Part shown: one piece after another, positions 53,613-62,071 of the stretch
How the letters are laid out: every line of letters starts with the position of its first letter
How positions within the stretch are numbered: position 1 is the stretch's first letter
Program-made: the position numbers and the translations under genes
NCBI GenBank assembly: GCA_017396555.1
Contig: JAFQLS010000021.1
Coordinates: 25,883 to 89,882 of the forward strand
Source of the DNA: Lachnospiraceae bacterium
GTDB taxonomy: Bacteria; Bacillota; Clostridia; Lachnospirales; Lachnospiraceae
DNA length: 64,000 bases
Direction: 5' to 3'
Notes under the pieces: generated by a model
What the model was told of the DNA's origin: nothing
Database searches by the model: none
The model's input: only the letters and a program-made list of their open reading frames with translations

Positions 53613-53988
53613 TTTACTAAAAGATGATATAAAAAAATTATATATAAGATTATTGCCTAAGACACTTATTGATGCATTTGTTAAGGCGGATGAGGAGATT
53701 TATAATATGGGCGAAACTGCAATAAGAATATATTTTAGCTGTCTTATACCGATGGCTGTAAATATATATTATTCTACTTATTTGCAGAGTATTGTAAGGG
53801 CTGGAAGGGCATTTATTATTACCTGTGCAAGGGGAATATTTCTCAATGTGATATTGGTGCTGATTTTACCGATTATATTTGGAGGTACAAGTATTTGGTA
53901 TGTTGTACCTGCTACGGAAATAATTACAATGATTATTGCATTGACACTAATAAAAACCAATGATACAATAAGTTCAGTTATAACTTGA
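53599..53988 (+). pseudogene. MATE exporter gene with large internal deletion
   Basis: 129 residues. The first about 22 (MKQFDLLKDDIKKLYIRLLP) match the N-terminus of MATE proteins, and from about residue 24 on the sequence matches the end of one (DAFVKADEEIYNMGETAIRI, then FGGTSIWYVVPATEIITMII). About 300 codons are missing between, without a frame break. Only three or four membrane helices remain, so transport is not possible. It is still coupled to the HAD gene by overlap. Confidence 0.75.
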
Positions 53989-54002
53989 AAGGGAGATGAA
54001 GA

Positions 54003-54869
54003 GTGAAAAAGACAGCTGTAGTAACAGATACAAATAGTGGTTTGACGGTAGAACAGGCAAAGGAGTTAGGTGTATTTGTGCTTCCTATGCCATATATAAT
54101 AAATGATGAAACATATTATGAAGGTCAGGATATGACTATGTCAGAATTCTTTGAACAGTTGACTAATAAGGATAATCAGGTGTTTACCTCTCAGCCTACT
54201 CCTGAGTCAGTTATGAATCTTTGGGATGAGGTTCTTAAGGAATATGATGAGATAGTATATATACCTATGTCGAGTGGGCTTAGTAGTTCTTATCAGACAG
54301 CCAGAATGTTATCTGGTGAAGATGAGTATGAAGGCAAGGTGTTTGTGGTTAATAATCAAAGAATTTCTGTTACAATGAGACAGTCTGTAATAGATGCAAT
54401 TGAACTCATTAAGCTGGGTAAAGGTGCAGAAGAGATTAGAGACATTCTTGAGGAAGAGAAACTTGAATCAAGTATTTATATTATGGTAGATACTCTTGTA
54501 TACCTTAAAAAGGGTGGAAGAATAACCCCTGTTGCTGCTATGCTTGGGGAAATGATTAAGCTTAAACCGGTTCTTCAGATACAGGGAGACAAGCTTGATG
54601 CGTTTGCTAAAGCAAGAACAGTTAAGCAGGCTAAGCAGATTATGATGGATGCTATCAAGAAGGATATTGAGACAAGATTTGGTGGAGCTGACAATGTTCA
54701 TATATGTGTTGCACACACCAATAATGAAGAAAATGCAGAGCAGTTTAAGAATGAATTGTTAGAAATATTCCCGGATAATGATATATATTTAGACAGACTT
54801 CCAATAAGTATTTCTGTTCATATTGGACCGGGTTCGCTTGCTGTTGCATGTTCAAAACATATTAATTAG
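54003..54869 (+). CDS. DegV family fatty-acid-binding protein
   Basis: 288 residues starting at GTG 54003 (GGGAGATGA upstream). DegV marks: VVTDTNSGLTVEQAKELGV, FTSQPTPESVMNLW, YIPMSSGLSSSYQTARM, VDTLVYLKKGGRI and the final HIGPGSLAVA. It binds a fatty acid for the fatty acid kinase. Same family as the gene at the left edge but divergent in sequence. Its own terminator follows. Confidence 0.93.
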   Translation: MKKTAVVTDTNSGLTVEQAKELGVFVLPMPYIINDETYYEGQDMTMSEFFEQLTNKDNQVFTSQPTPESVMNLWDEVLKEYDEIVYIPMSSGLSSSYQTARMLSGEDEYEGKVFVVNNQRISVTMRQSVIDAIELIKLGKGAEEIRDILEEEKLESSIYIMVDTLVYLKKGGRITPVAAMLGEMIKLKPVLQIQGDKLDAFAKARTVKQAKQIMMDAIKKDIETRFGGADNVHICVAHTNNEENAEQFKNELLEIFPDNDIYLDRLPISISVHIGPGSLAVACSKHIN

Positions 54870-54882
54870 ATAATGAATTTGT

Positions 54883-54912
54883 AAGGTCGCGAGAAGTTTT
54901 CGTGACCTTTTT
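54883..54912 (+). terminator. degV-type gene terminator
   Basis: A 10-base-pair stem (54883-54892 with 54900-54909, one G-U) plus T5. Confidence 0.8.
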
Positions 54913-54937
54913 GTTAGCAAATTAGGGAGATGTTTAT

Positions 54938-56521
54938 ATGGAAAAAATTGATGTAAAGGTAGTATCTGAGGGAGTAGCTATAGGAAAAATAAGATATTAC
55001 AATGACGTAAAATTAAATATAAACCGATTTGAAATAGAAGATGTTTCTACTGAGATAGCAAGATTTAATAATGCCAGAATACGAGCTAAGGAAGAACTAA
55101 AAGAGATATACAAGGAAGCGGTCAATTCTGTTGGAAAGGAAATGGCGGAAATATTTGAGGTTTGCCAGCTTATATTATTGGATGAGGAATATGTCAACAA
55201 AATAAAGGATAAGATAACGACTGAAAATGTTAATTCGGAATATGCAATTTACCTTGTGTCGAAGGAAGTTTCAGAGAGGCTTAAGAATTCTGATGATATT
55301 TATTTAAGTGACAGAGCGACAGATATTAACGACGTATCAAATAGGATGATTAGAATTCTCAATGAGCGGGAAAATTATGTAGATGATCATAGAGGAGAAA
55401 TTGTCATATTCGATGAGGTTACACCGAGTGAAATACTTCGTGTCAGTAAGTCGGAGGGGATAATAACTAAAGTATCTTCCGGTATGTCTCATGCATCAAT
55501 TATGTCAAGAAATATGGGACTTGTTCATGTGAGTGGAATAAGTAGTTTGGAGAAATTTGCAGGTAAGACAGCAATAGTAGATGCTTACAAAGGGGTGTTG
55601 TATATCGAACCCGACGAAGCAATCTTAAAATATTATTCTGAGCTTGGAGAATCTGAGCAAGAGATGATTAAGGATATATTGAGTACCTCTTCAGGAAAAA
55701 CTATAAAGGTTATGGCTAATGTTAATTCTTATGAAGAAGCAAAAATAGCCAAAGAAAATTATTCGGACGGAATAGGCCTGTTCAGAACAGAATTTATATA
55801 TATGAATAGTGATAAGCTACCTACAGAGGATGAGCAATATAACATATATAGGGATGTGCTTGAACTATTTGATGGTAAGCCGGTTATAATCAGGACTCTG
55901 GATACAGGTGCAGATAAAAGAATAAATTATCTTGATTATTCAGGTGAAAATAATCCGGCACTTGGCTTAAGAGGTATAAGATACAGCATGAATAACAAAG
56001 ATATTTTATTGACGCAAATAAAAGCTGTATATAGAGCTTCGTTGTATGGAGATGTCAGGCTTATGTTTCCAATGATTACATCAGTTGAAGAAATAGGCTT
56101 TATAAAAAATATTATCAGTGAAGTAAAGAAAGAACTTGATAGTGAAAATATTGAATATAATGCTGTTAAACTTGGGATTATGATTGAAACTCCAGCAGCG
56201 GCTATGCTTAGTGATGTGTTAGCAAAAGAGGTGGATTTCTTTAGTATAGGCACTAATGATTTGACGCAATATTCTCTGGCGGTTGATAGGGATAATGCTT
56301 TGGTGGCTGAGTTCTATAATCCTTATCATGAAGGTATATTGAGGCTGATAAAGCTTACGATTAAAAATGCCCATAACGAAAATTGTGAAGTGAGCATATG
56401 CGGTGAACTTGCAGCAGATATAAATATGACTGAGAGATTATGTGAAATGGGAATGGATTCTTTATCGGTAGCACCTGTTATGGTACAGAAAATAAAGAAA
56501 AATATTAGAAAAAATGAATGA
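54938..56521 (+). CDS. ptsI: PTS enzyme I (phosphoenolpyruvate-protein phosphotransferase)
   Basis: 527 residues, slightly shorter than the usual 570. N-terminal HPr-binding and swivel domains (about 1-230) with the active-site His185 in SGMSHASIMSR; the common version is GGRTSHAAIMAR, so this is a divergent copy. The C-terminal PEP-binding barrel is well kept: GLFRTEFIYM, IRTLDTGADKR, NPALGLRGIRYS, FFSIGTNDLTQYSLAVDR and SICGELAA with the catalytic Cys. It passes phosphate from PEP to HPr. No ptsH lies nearby. GGGAGATG precedes the ATG. Confidence 0.88.
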   Translation: MEKIDVKVVSEGVAIGKIRYYNDVKLNINRFEIEDVSTEIARFNNARIRAKEELKEIYKEAVNSVGKEMAEIFEVCQLILLDEEYVNKIKDKITTENVNSEYAIYLVSKEVSERLKNSDDIYLSDRATDINDVSNRMIRILNERENYVDDHRGEIVIFDEVTPSEILRVSKSEGIITKVSSGMSHASIMSRNMGLVHVSGISSLEKFAGKTAIVDAYKGVLYIEPDEAILKYYSELGESEQEMIKDILSTSSGKTIKVMANVNSYEEAKIAKENYSDGIGLFRTEFIYMNSDKLPTEDEQYNIYRDVLELFDGKPVIIRTLDTGADKRINYLDYSGENNPALGLRGIRYSMNNKDILLTQIKAVYRASLYGDVRLMFPMITSVEEIGFIKNIISEVKKELDSENIEYNAVKLGIMIETPAAAMLSDVLAKEVDFFSIGTNDLTQYSLAVDRDNALVAEFYNPYHEGILRLIKLTIKNAHNENCEVSICGELAADINMTERLCEMGMDSLSVAPVMVQKIKKNIRKNE

Positions 56522-56591
56522 AAAAATTACAAAAAAATGATATAATTATGTGTGATAAAAATTTGTAATAAACAAAGGAGGAGTAAAGTTA

Positions 56592-57680
56592 ATGTTATTT
56601 GTTAAAACTGAGGATTTGAAGCCGGATATGAGACTTGCAAAGCCTATATATAACAAAAAAGGTGTGTTGCTTTTTGACAGGGATACAAGAATTACAAAAC
56701 AGTCTATTATTAGTATTGCTAATTTTGGATTGATAGGTATATATATTCTTGAGCCGGCAGAACCAGTACCTCCTATGACGGAAGATGATATGGAATTTGA
56801 ACGATTCCAGACAGTTACAGTATTTTCTATTATGGATGACATGAAGGATTTACTTGATGGTAAAGAACCAAAGAATCTTTTGAATGTAGCTAATCAGATA
56901 ATTAAAAAATATGGTAAATTATATAAAAAGCTTGCTTTTACACAGAATCTTAGAAGTTCAGATGACTATGTGTATAAGCATGCGTTAAATGTTGCTATAC
57001 TTAGTGCGATGATTGCACACAAAATGAAATTTGATATTATGACTCAGGTGGATGTTGTGGTGGCGGCATTGCTGCATGATATAGGCAAGCTTAACTTAGG
57101 ATATGGTTTGGCTAGTAAAAATGATCCTAGCGAAGAGGAACTTAAGGAGATTAAAAGAGAGGTCGAAAAAGGCTATCTATTAATTAGCGAACATTCTAAT
57201 TTTTCTCCCGGAGTTAAGCGAATTATTTCGCAAATGCAAAAAGAAGTATATGATGCCGAGAACTCACATATGGGAATGGATAGGAACCTGACATCAGGTA
57301 CGAAGGCACTTATTGTTGCTGATGCATATGACAGGATGACAGCTATGAAACTTGATGAGGAACCCCAATCTGAGTTAAAAGCAATAAGAACGCTTCTTGA
57401 TGAGGAAGATAAATATGATATGGATACAGTATTTGCATTACTTAACAGTATTCAGATTATGCCGCCAGGAGCCTGCGTGGAGATGAGTAATGGTGAGAAA
57501 GGTCTTGTAATAAGTGAGAATACTAATCCACTTGAGCCGATGGTTCTTTCTTTTGAAACTAATCAGATATATGATTTTACAAGAGCAGAGAGAGAAATGG
57601 GGATTCGCATTAAGGATATTATGAAAACAATGGATAACAGAACAGTTATTGACAGGAATTTGCTTAAGGAATACGAATAG
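56592..57680 (+). CDS. HD-GYP-like protein lacking the GYP motif
   Basis: 362 residues. N-terminal domain TEDLKPDMRLAKPIYNKKG, parallel to that of the protein at 50941, then an HD domain with intact AALLHDIGK (159-166), His130 in YKHALNVAIL and the late Asp in VADAYDRMTAM (242-252). The HHE..GxGYP segment is absent: the region reads SEHSNFSPGVKRIISQMQKE. It may hydrolyse another nucleotide or act as a binding protein. AAAGGAGG precedes the ATG. The Nudix-like gene starts 24 bases later. Confidence 0.82.
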   Translation: MLFVKTEDLKPDMRLAKPIYNKKGVLLFDRDTRITKQSIISIANFGLIGIYILEPAEPVPPMTEDDMEFERFQTVTVFSIMDDMKDLLDGKEPKNLLNVANQIIKKYGKLYKKLAFTQNLRSSDDYVYKHALNVAILSAMIAHKMKFDIMTQVDVVVAALLHDIGKLNLGYGLASKNDPSEEELKEIKREVEKGYLLISEHSNFSPGVKRIISQMQKEVYDAENSHMGMDRNLTSGTKALIVADAYDRMTAMKLDEEPQSELKAIRTLLDEEDKYDMDTVFALLNSIQIMPPGACVEMSNGEKGLVISENTNPLEPMVLSFETNQIYDFTRAEREMGIRIKDIMKTMDNRTVIDRNLLKEYE

Positions 57681-57703
57681 CAGGTTGTTGGAGGTAAGGA
57701 AAG

Positions 57704-58105
57704 ATGTCACAGTTTAGAATTAAGGTAAAAGCTATAGTTAAATATGAGAATAAATATTTAATTGTAAAAAAATGGTATGACGATAATATTTTTGATCCAT
57801 ACAAGTGGGAATTTATAGATGGTATGTTGAATTTTGGTGATACGCCAGAACATGCAGCAACAGAGCTTGTTAATGAGATGGCAGGACTTAATGTGGATGT
57901 TGAAAAGATTCTATATACATGGACATATCATATTGGTGAAGTTCAATACCTTGGAATTACATATCTGTGTGAAGTGGATAGTGATATTGTGGTGCTATCG
58001 GAAGATTTACATGATTGTAAATGGGTTGAAGCCAAGGAGTTTTCAGAATATATAGATAATGAAATGCTGCTTGGAGATATTTATAAAGCTTTAGAGGAGA
58101 ATTAG
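57704..58105 (+). CDS. Nudix-fold protein with degenerate Nudix box
   Basis: 133 residues of Nudix fold (FRIKVKAIVKYENKYLIVKK, KWEFIDGMLNFGD, HDCKWVEAKEF). The Nudix box G-x5-E-x7-REUxEExGU reads here G-x5-D-x7-ELVNEMAGL: the Arg and two of the metal-binding Glu are replaced, so diphosphate hydrolysis is doubtful. It could bind a nucleotide or sugar and act as a sensor. It sits 4 bases before pyrC, between an HD-type protein and the pyrimidine genes. TTGGAGG precedes the ATG. Confidence 0.8.
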   Translation: MSQFRIKVKAIVKYENKYLIVKKWYDDNIFDPYKWEFIDGMLNFGDTPEHAATELVNEMAGLNVDVEKILYTWTYHIGEVQYLGITYLCEVDSDIVVLSEDLHDCKWVEAKEFSEYIDNEMLLGDIYKALEEN

Positions 58106-58109
58106 AATA

Positions 58110-59396
58110 ATGACATTATTAATTAAAGGTGCCAGAGTTGTTGACCCTGGAACAAAGACGGACAGAATAGAAGATATTCTAATCAAGGATGGAATAATCT
58201 CAGAAAGAGGAGAAAATCTCGTGGTTGAAGCTGATGAGGTGATTAGTGCTGACGGTCTTATTGCAATGCCTGGACTTATTGACCTTCATGTACATTTCAG
58301 AGATCCGGGATTTGAATATAAGGAAGATGTTATCACAGGTTCAATGGCGGCGGCAGCCGGAGGATTTACAACTGTATTTGCGATGCCTAATACAAAGCCT
58401 GTTACAGATAATGTAGAAGTAGTAAGAGATATTATTTTCAGAGCTGTTGGAGCGGGTTACACAAATGTTTCGCCTGTGGCTGCAGTAACTATAGGGCAGG
58501 AAGGAAAAGAACTTACTGACCTTGAAGCTCTTAAGGAGGCAGGAGTGGTTGCTATAAGTGAAGACGGTAAATCTGTTATGGATACACTCCTTTATAAGCA
58601 GGCTATGGAAAAGGCAGCAGAGCTTGAACTAACAGTGCTTGCTCATTGTGAGGATAAATCCCTTGTAAATGGCGGAGTTATTAACGAGGGAGATGTGTCA
58701 AGAGCAAATAATCTTCCTGGTATCAGTAATGCTGTAGAGGATATTATAACCGCAAGAGATATAATACTTGCTAAGGAGACAGGGGCAAAGCTTCATTTGT
58801 GCCACTGTTCAACAGAGGGTGCTGTTAAAATGATTGATGAGGCTAAAAAGGCAGGAATTAAAGTTACTGGTGAAGTCTGTCCTCATCATTTTACCTTATC
58901 AACAGATGATATGGATGCTAATGATGCTAATTACAAAATGAATCCTCCGCTTAGAACAAAGAGAGATGTAGAGGCTCTTAAGGAAGGTCTTAAGAATGAT
59001 ATAATGGATGTTATTTCCACAGACCATGCTCCACACAGTAAGGAAGAGAAGGATAAGGGAATGCTTGGTTCACCATTTGGAATAGTGGGACTTGAGACGA
59101 GCGTTGCACTTACAATAACTGAGCTTGTGGACAAGGGCTATTTAACATATATGCAGATGGCAGAGAAGATGAGTTATAATCCTGCTAACATAGTTGGAAT
59201 AGACAGGGGAACTCTGATGGTTGGTAAGACAGCCGATGTGGTACTTATTGACCCTAATGCAGAATATGATATAGATGCAAATGAGTTTAAGTCAAAGGGA
59301 AAGAATACTCCTTTTGATGGTTACAAGGTTAAAGGTCGTGTGATGTATACCATTCTTAGTGGAAAAACAGTATACGCACACTCAAAAAAAAAATAA
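58110..59396 (+). CDS. pyrC: Dihydroorotase
   Basis: 428 residues of the class I type. LIDLHVHFRDPGFEYKEDV carries the HxH metal ligands; later HCEDKSLVNGG, LHLCHCSTEGA, GEVCPHHFTL and DVISTDHAPHSKEEKD complete the metal site. It cyclises carbamoyl aspartate to dihydroorotate. GAGGAG precedes the ATG. First of pyrC-pyrF-pyrK-pyrD; carbamoyltransferase and pyrE genes are not in the window. Confidence 0.97.
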   Translation: MTLLIKGARVVDPGTKTDRIEDILIKDGIISERGENLVVEADEVISADGLIAMPGLIDLHVHFRDPGFEYKEDVITGSMAAAAGGFTTVFAMPNTKPVTDNVEVVRDIIFRAVGAGYTNVSPVAAVTIGQEGKELTDLEALKEAGVVAISEDGKSVMDTLLYKQAMEKAAELELTVLAHCEDKSLVNGGVINEGDVSRANNLPGISNAVEDIITARDIILAKETGAKLHLCHCSTEGAVKMIDEAKKAGIKVTGEVCPHHFTLSTDDMDANDANYKMNPPLRTKRDVEALKEGLKNDIMDVISTDHAPHSKEEKDKGMLGSPFGIVGLETSVALTITELVDKGYLTYMQMAEKMSYNPANIVGIDRGTLMVGKTADVVLIDPNAEYDIDANEFKSKGKNTPFDGYKVKGRVMYTILSGKTVYAHSKKK

Positions 59397-59417
59397 CAGA
59401 ACAGGAAGGATAATATT

Positions 59418-60344
59418 ATGATTAACAAACTTACTTCAAAGATTAAAAAGACAAACGCACCTATAGTAGTGGGACTTGACCCAATGCTTAACTATGTACC
59501 AGAGCATATTCAGAAGAAGGCATATGCTGAATACGGAGAGACACTTGCCGGAGCAGCAGAAGCTATATGGCAGTTTAATAAAGCAATTATTGATACAACT
59601 TATGATTTGATTCCGGCAGTAAAGCCACAGATTGCTATGTATGAGCAGTTTGGTGTGGAAGGTGTTATGGCATATAAGAAGACTGTTGATTATGCTAAGT
59701 CAAAGGATTTGGTTATCATCGGTGATGTTAAGAGGGGCGATATCGGTTCGACATCTGCAGCATATGCAGTGGGACATTTAGGAAAGGTTCAGGTAGGCTC
59801 TAACACATATGCAGGCTTTGATGAAGACTTTGCCACAGTTAACCCATACCTTGGTTCTGATGGCATTAATCCTTTTATAGACGTATGTAAGGAACATAAT
59901 AAGGGTATATTCGTACTTGTTAAGACTTCTAACCCATCAAGTGGTGAATTTCAGGATAGATTAGTTGATGGCAAGCCATTATATGAAATAGTTGGTGAGC
60001 AGGTTGCTAAATGGGGCGAACAGCATATGGGGGATGAATACAGCTATGTTGGTGCCGTAGTTGGAGCAACCTATCCTGAAATGGGTAAGGTTCTTAGAAA
60101 GGTAATGCCAAAGACTTACATCCTTGTGCCGGGATATGGTGCTCAGGGTGGAAAGGGTGCAGACCTTGTTCATTACTTTAATGAAGACGGACTTGGAGCT
60201 ATTGTAAATTCATCAAGAGGAATCATAGCAGCATATAAGCAGGAGGCATATGCTAAGTTTGGAGCAGAGAATTTTGCAGATGCATCAAGACAGGCTGTAG
60301 TAGATATGATAGAAGATATTAGTACAGCAATTCAGAATAGATAA
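59418..60344 (+). CDS. pyrF: Orotidine 5'-phosphate decarboxylase (long subtype)
   Basis: 308 residues, the roughly 300-residue subtype of many Clostridia and Actinobacteria. The catalytic Asp-Lys array is in DLVIIGDVKRGDIGSTSAAY; VGLDPML near the start and LVPGYGAQGGKGADL near the end bind orotidylate. It makes UMP, the last step of the pathway. AGGAAGGA precedes the ATG; 21 bases after pyrC. Confidence 0.97.
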   Translation: MINKLTSKIKKTNAPIVVGLDPMLNYVPEHIQKKAYAEYGETLAGAAEAIWQFNKAIIDTTYDLIPAVKPQIAMYEQFGVEGVMAYKKTVDYAKSKDLVIIGDVKRGDIGSTSAAYAVGHLGKVQVGSNTYAGFDEDFATVNPYLGSDGINPFIDVCKEHNKGIFVLVKTSNPSSGEFQDRLVDGKPLYEIVGEQVAKWGEQHMGDEYSYVGAVVGATYPEMGKVLRKVMPKTYILVPGYGAQGGKGADLVHYFNEDGLGAIVNSSRGIIAAYKQEAYAKFGAENFADASRQAVVDMIEDISTAIQNR

Positions 60345-60364
60345 TACCATTGGAGGAAAGCGTT

Positions 60365-61150
60365 ATGTCACAGCATTTTAAAGAACAGGCAGCTGTCATT
60401 TCTTCAAAAAGAATTGGAACAGATGTAATGGAACTTGTAATAAAGACAAAGGATGTGGCTGCTAATTCGGCGGCAGGTCAGTTTGTGAATCTGTATTGCA
60501 AGGATGGAGCAAGACTTCTTCCAAGACCTATAAGTCTCTGTGGTGTAGATAAGGAAACTGGCACATTAAGACTGGTATACAGAATAGTTGGAAAGGGTAC
60601 AGAGGAATTTGCTACCCTCAAAGAGGGAGATACGATTGAGATAATGGGACCTCTTGGAAATGGATTTCCACTTGATAAGGCTGATAAGGCTGCAATTCTT
60701 ATGGGTGGAGGTATAGGGATTCCGCCTATGATAGAGCTTGCAAAGGAGCTTAAGGAAGCAGGCTGTAACAAGATAACAGCAGTACTTGGTTATAGAGATG
60801 AATTATTCCTTAATGAAGATATGGCACAGTATGCAGATGTGGTTATAGCTACTGAGGATGGTAGTGTAGGTACAAAGGGAAATGTACTTGATGCCATAAG
60901 AGAACAGGGGGTAACAGGTGAGGTTATATATGCCTGTGGTCCAACACCAATGTTAAGGGCAATTAAGAACTATGGTATGGAAAATAATCTTATTACATAC
61001 TTATCACTGGAAGAGAGAATGGCCTGTGGAATTGGTGCCTGTCTTGCGTGTGTATGTAAATCAAAGGAAAAGGATGAACATACCAATGTTAATAACAAGA
61101 GAGTATGTAAGGAAGGTCCTGTATTTCTTGCAGAGGAGGTGGAAATCTAA
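60365..61150 (+). CDS. pyrK: Dihydroorotate dehydrogenase electron transfer subunit
   Basis: 261 residues from ATG 60365 (GGAGG 8 bases upstream); an in-frame TTG at 60350 is rejected. FAD-binding RPISLCGVDKETG, NAD-binding GGGIGIPPM and CGPTPMLRAI, and the 2Fe-2S site CGIGACLACVC with a further Cys in KRVCKEGPVF. It passes electrons from dihydroorotate via PyrD to NAD. It overlaps pyrD by one base. Confidence 0.96.
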   Translation: MSQHFKEQAAVISSKRIGTDVMELVIKTKDVAANSAAGQFVNLYCKDGARLLPRPISLCGVDKETGTLRLVYRIVGKGTEEFATLKEGDTIEIMGPLGNGFPLDKADKAAILMGGGIGIPPMIELAKELKEAGCNKITAVLGYRDELFLNEDMAQYADVVIATEDGSVGTKGNVLDAIREQGVTGEVIYACGPTPMLRAIKNYGMENNLITYLSLEERMACGIGACLACVCKSKEKDEHTNVNNKRVCKEGPVFLAEEVEI

Positions 61151-62052
61151 TGAATACATCAGTTAATCTTGCAGGGGTTGTACTTAAGAATCCTGTTATG
61201 GAAGCATCAGGAACATTTGGTTCCGGAATGGAATATGGTGAATTTGTAGATTTGAATAAATTGGGTGCAGTAGTTACAAAGGGTGTGGCAAATGTGCCAT
61301 GGCCGGGTAATCCTACACCTCGTATAGCAGAAGTACACGGTGGAATGTTAAATGCTATCGGCTTACAGAATCCGGGTATTGATGTGTTCTGTGAGAGAGA
61401 TATTCCATTTCTTAAGAAATATGACACTAAGATAATCGTGAATGTATGTGGAAAGACTACTGAGGATTACATAGAGGTTGTGGAAAGACTTGCAAACGAA
61501 CCTGTAGATATGCTTGAGATTAATATTTCCTGTCCTAATGTAAAGGAAGGCGGAATAGCATTTGGACAGGATCCAAAGGCAGTTGAAGCAATAACAAAGG
61601 AAGTTAAAAGGTACGCAAAACAGCCAATAATTATGAAGCTAAGTCCTAATGTTACAGATATAACGGTTATGGCTAAGGCAGCAGAAGCAGGTGGTGCAGA
61701 TGTGTTATCACTTATTAATACCCTTACAGGTATGAAGATAGATATTAACCGTCAGACATTTGCTATAGCTAATAAGACAGGCGGAATGTCAGGACCTGCA
61801 GTTAAGCCTATTGCTGTGAGAATGGTATATCAGGTGGCAAATGCAGTCTCTCTTCCTATTATTGGAATGGGTGGAATTGCAACAGCTGAGGATGCACTTG
61901 AATTCATCTTAGCAGGAGCAACAGCTGTATCTGTGGGAACAGCTAACTTTTATAATCCATACGCAACCCTTGATGTGGTTAAGGGAATCGAAGATTATAT
62001 GAGAAGCAAAAATGTAGAGGATATTAATAGTCTTATAGGACTTGTTAAATAA
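61150..62052 (+). CDS. pyrD: Dihydroorotate dehydrogenase B, catalytic subunit
   Basis: 300 residues, type 1B, FMN-dependent. ASGTFGSGMEYGEFVDL, GLQNPGIDVF, the catalytic Cys in INISCPNVKEGG, IIMKLSPNVTDI and the C-terminal GMGGIATAEDALEFILAGA with AVSVGTANFYNP are all present. Pairs with PyrK. Start overlaps the pyrK stop (TAATG). Only 19 bases follow before a surface protein gene, with no terminator. Confidence 0.97.
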   Translation: MNTSVNLAGVVLKNPVMEASGTFGSGMEYGEFVDLNKLGAVVTKGVANVPWPGNPTPRIAEVHGGMLNAIGLQNPGIDVFCERDIPFLKKYDTKIIVNVCGKTTEDYIEVVERLANEPVDMLEINISCPNVKEGGIAFGQDPKAVEAITKEVKRYAKQPIIMKLSPNVTDITVMAKAAEAGGADVLSLINTLTGMKIDINRQTFAIANKTGGMSGPAVKPIAVRMVYQVANAVSLPIIGMGGIATAEDALEFILAGATAVSVGTANFYNPYATLDVVKGIEDYMRSKNVEDINSLIGLVK

Positions 62053-62071
62053 AAGGAAGGAGAGGTAAAGC

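Noticed and set aside
56522-58109. PyrR attenuator or other riboswitch ahead of the pyr genes
   Set aside because: The gap before pyrC is 4 bases and the leader before 56592 shows no terminator/antiterminator pair.
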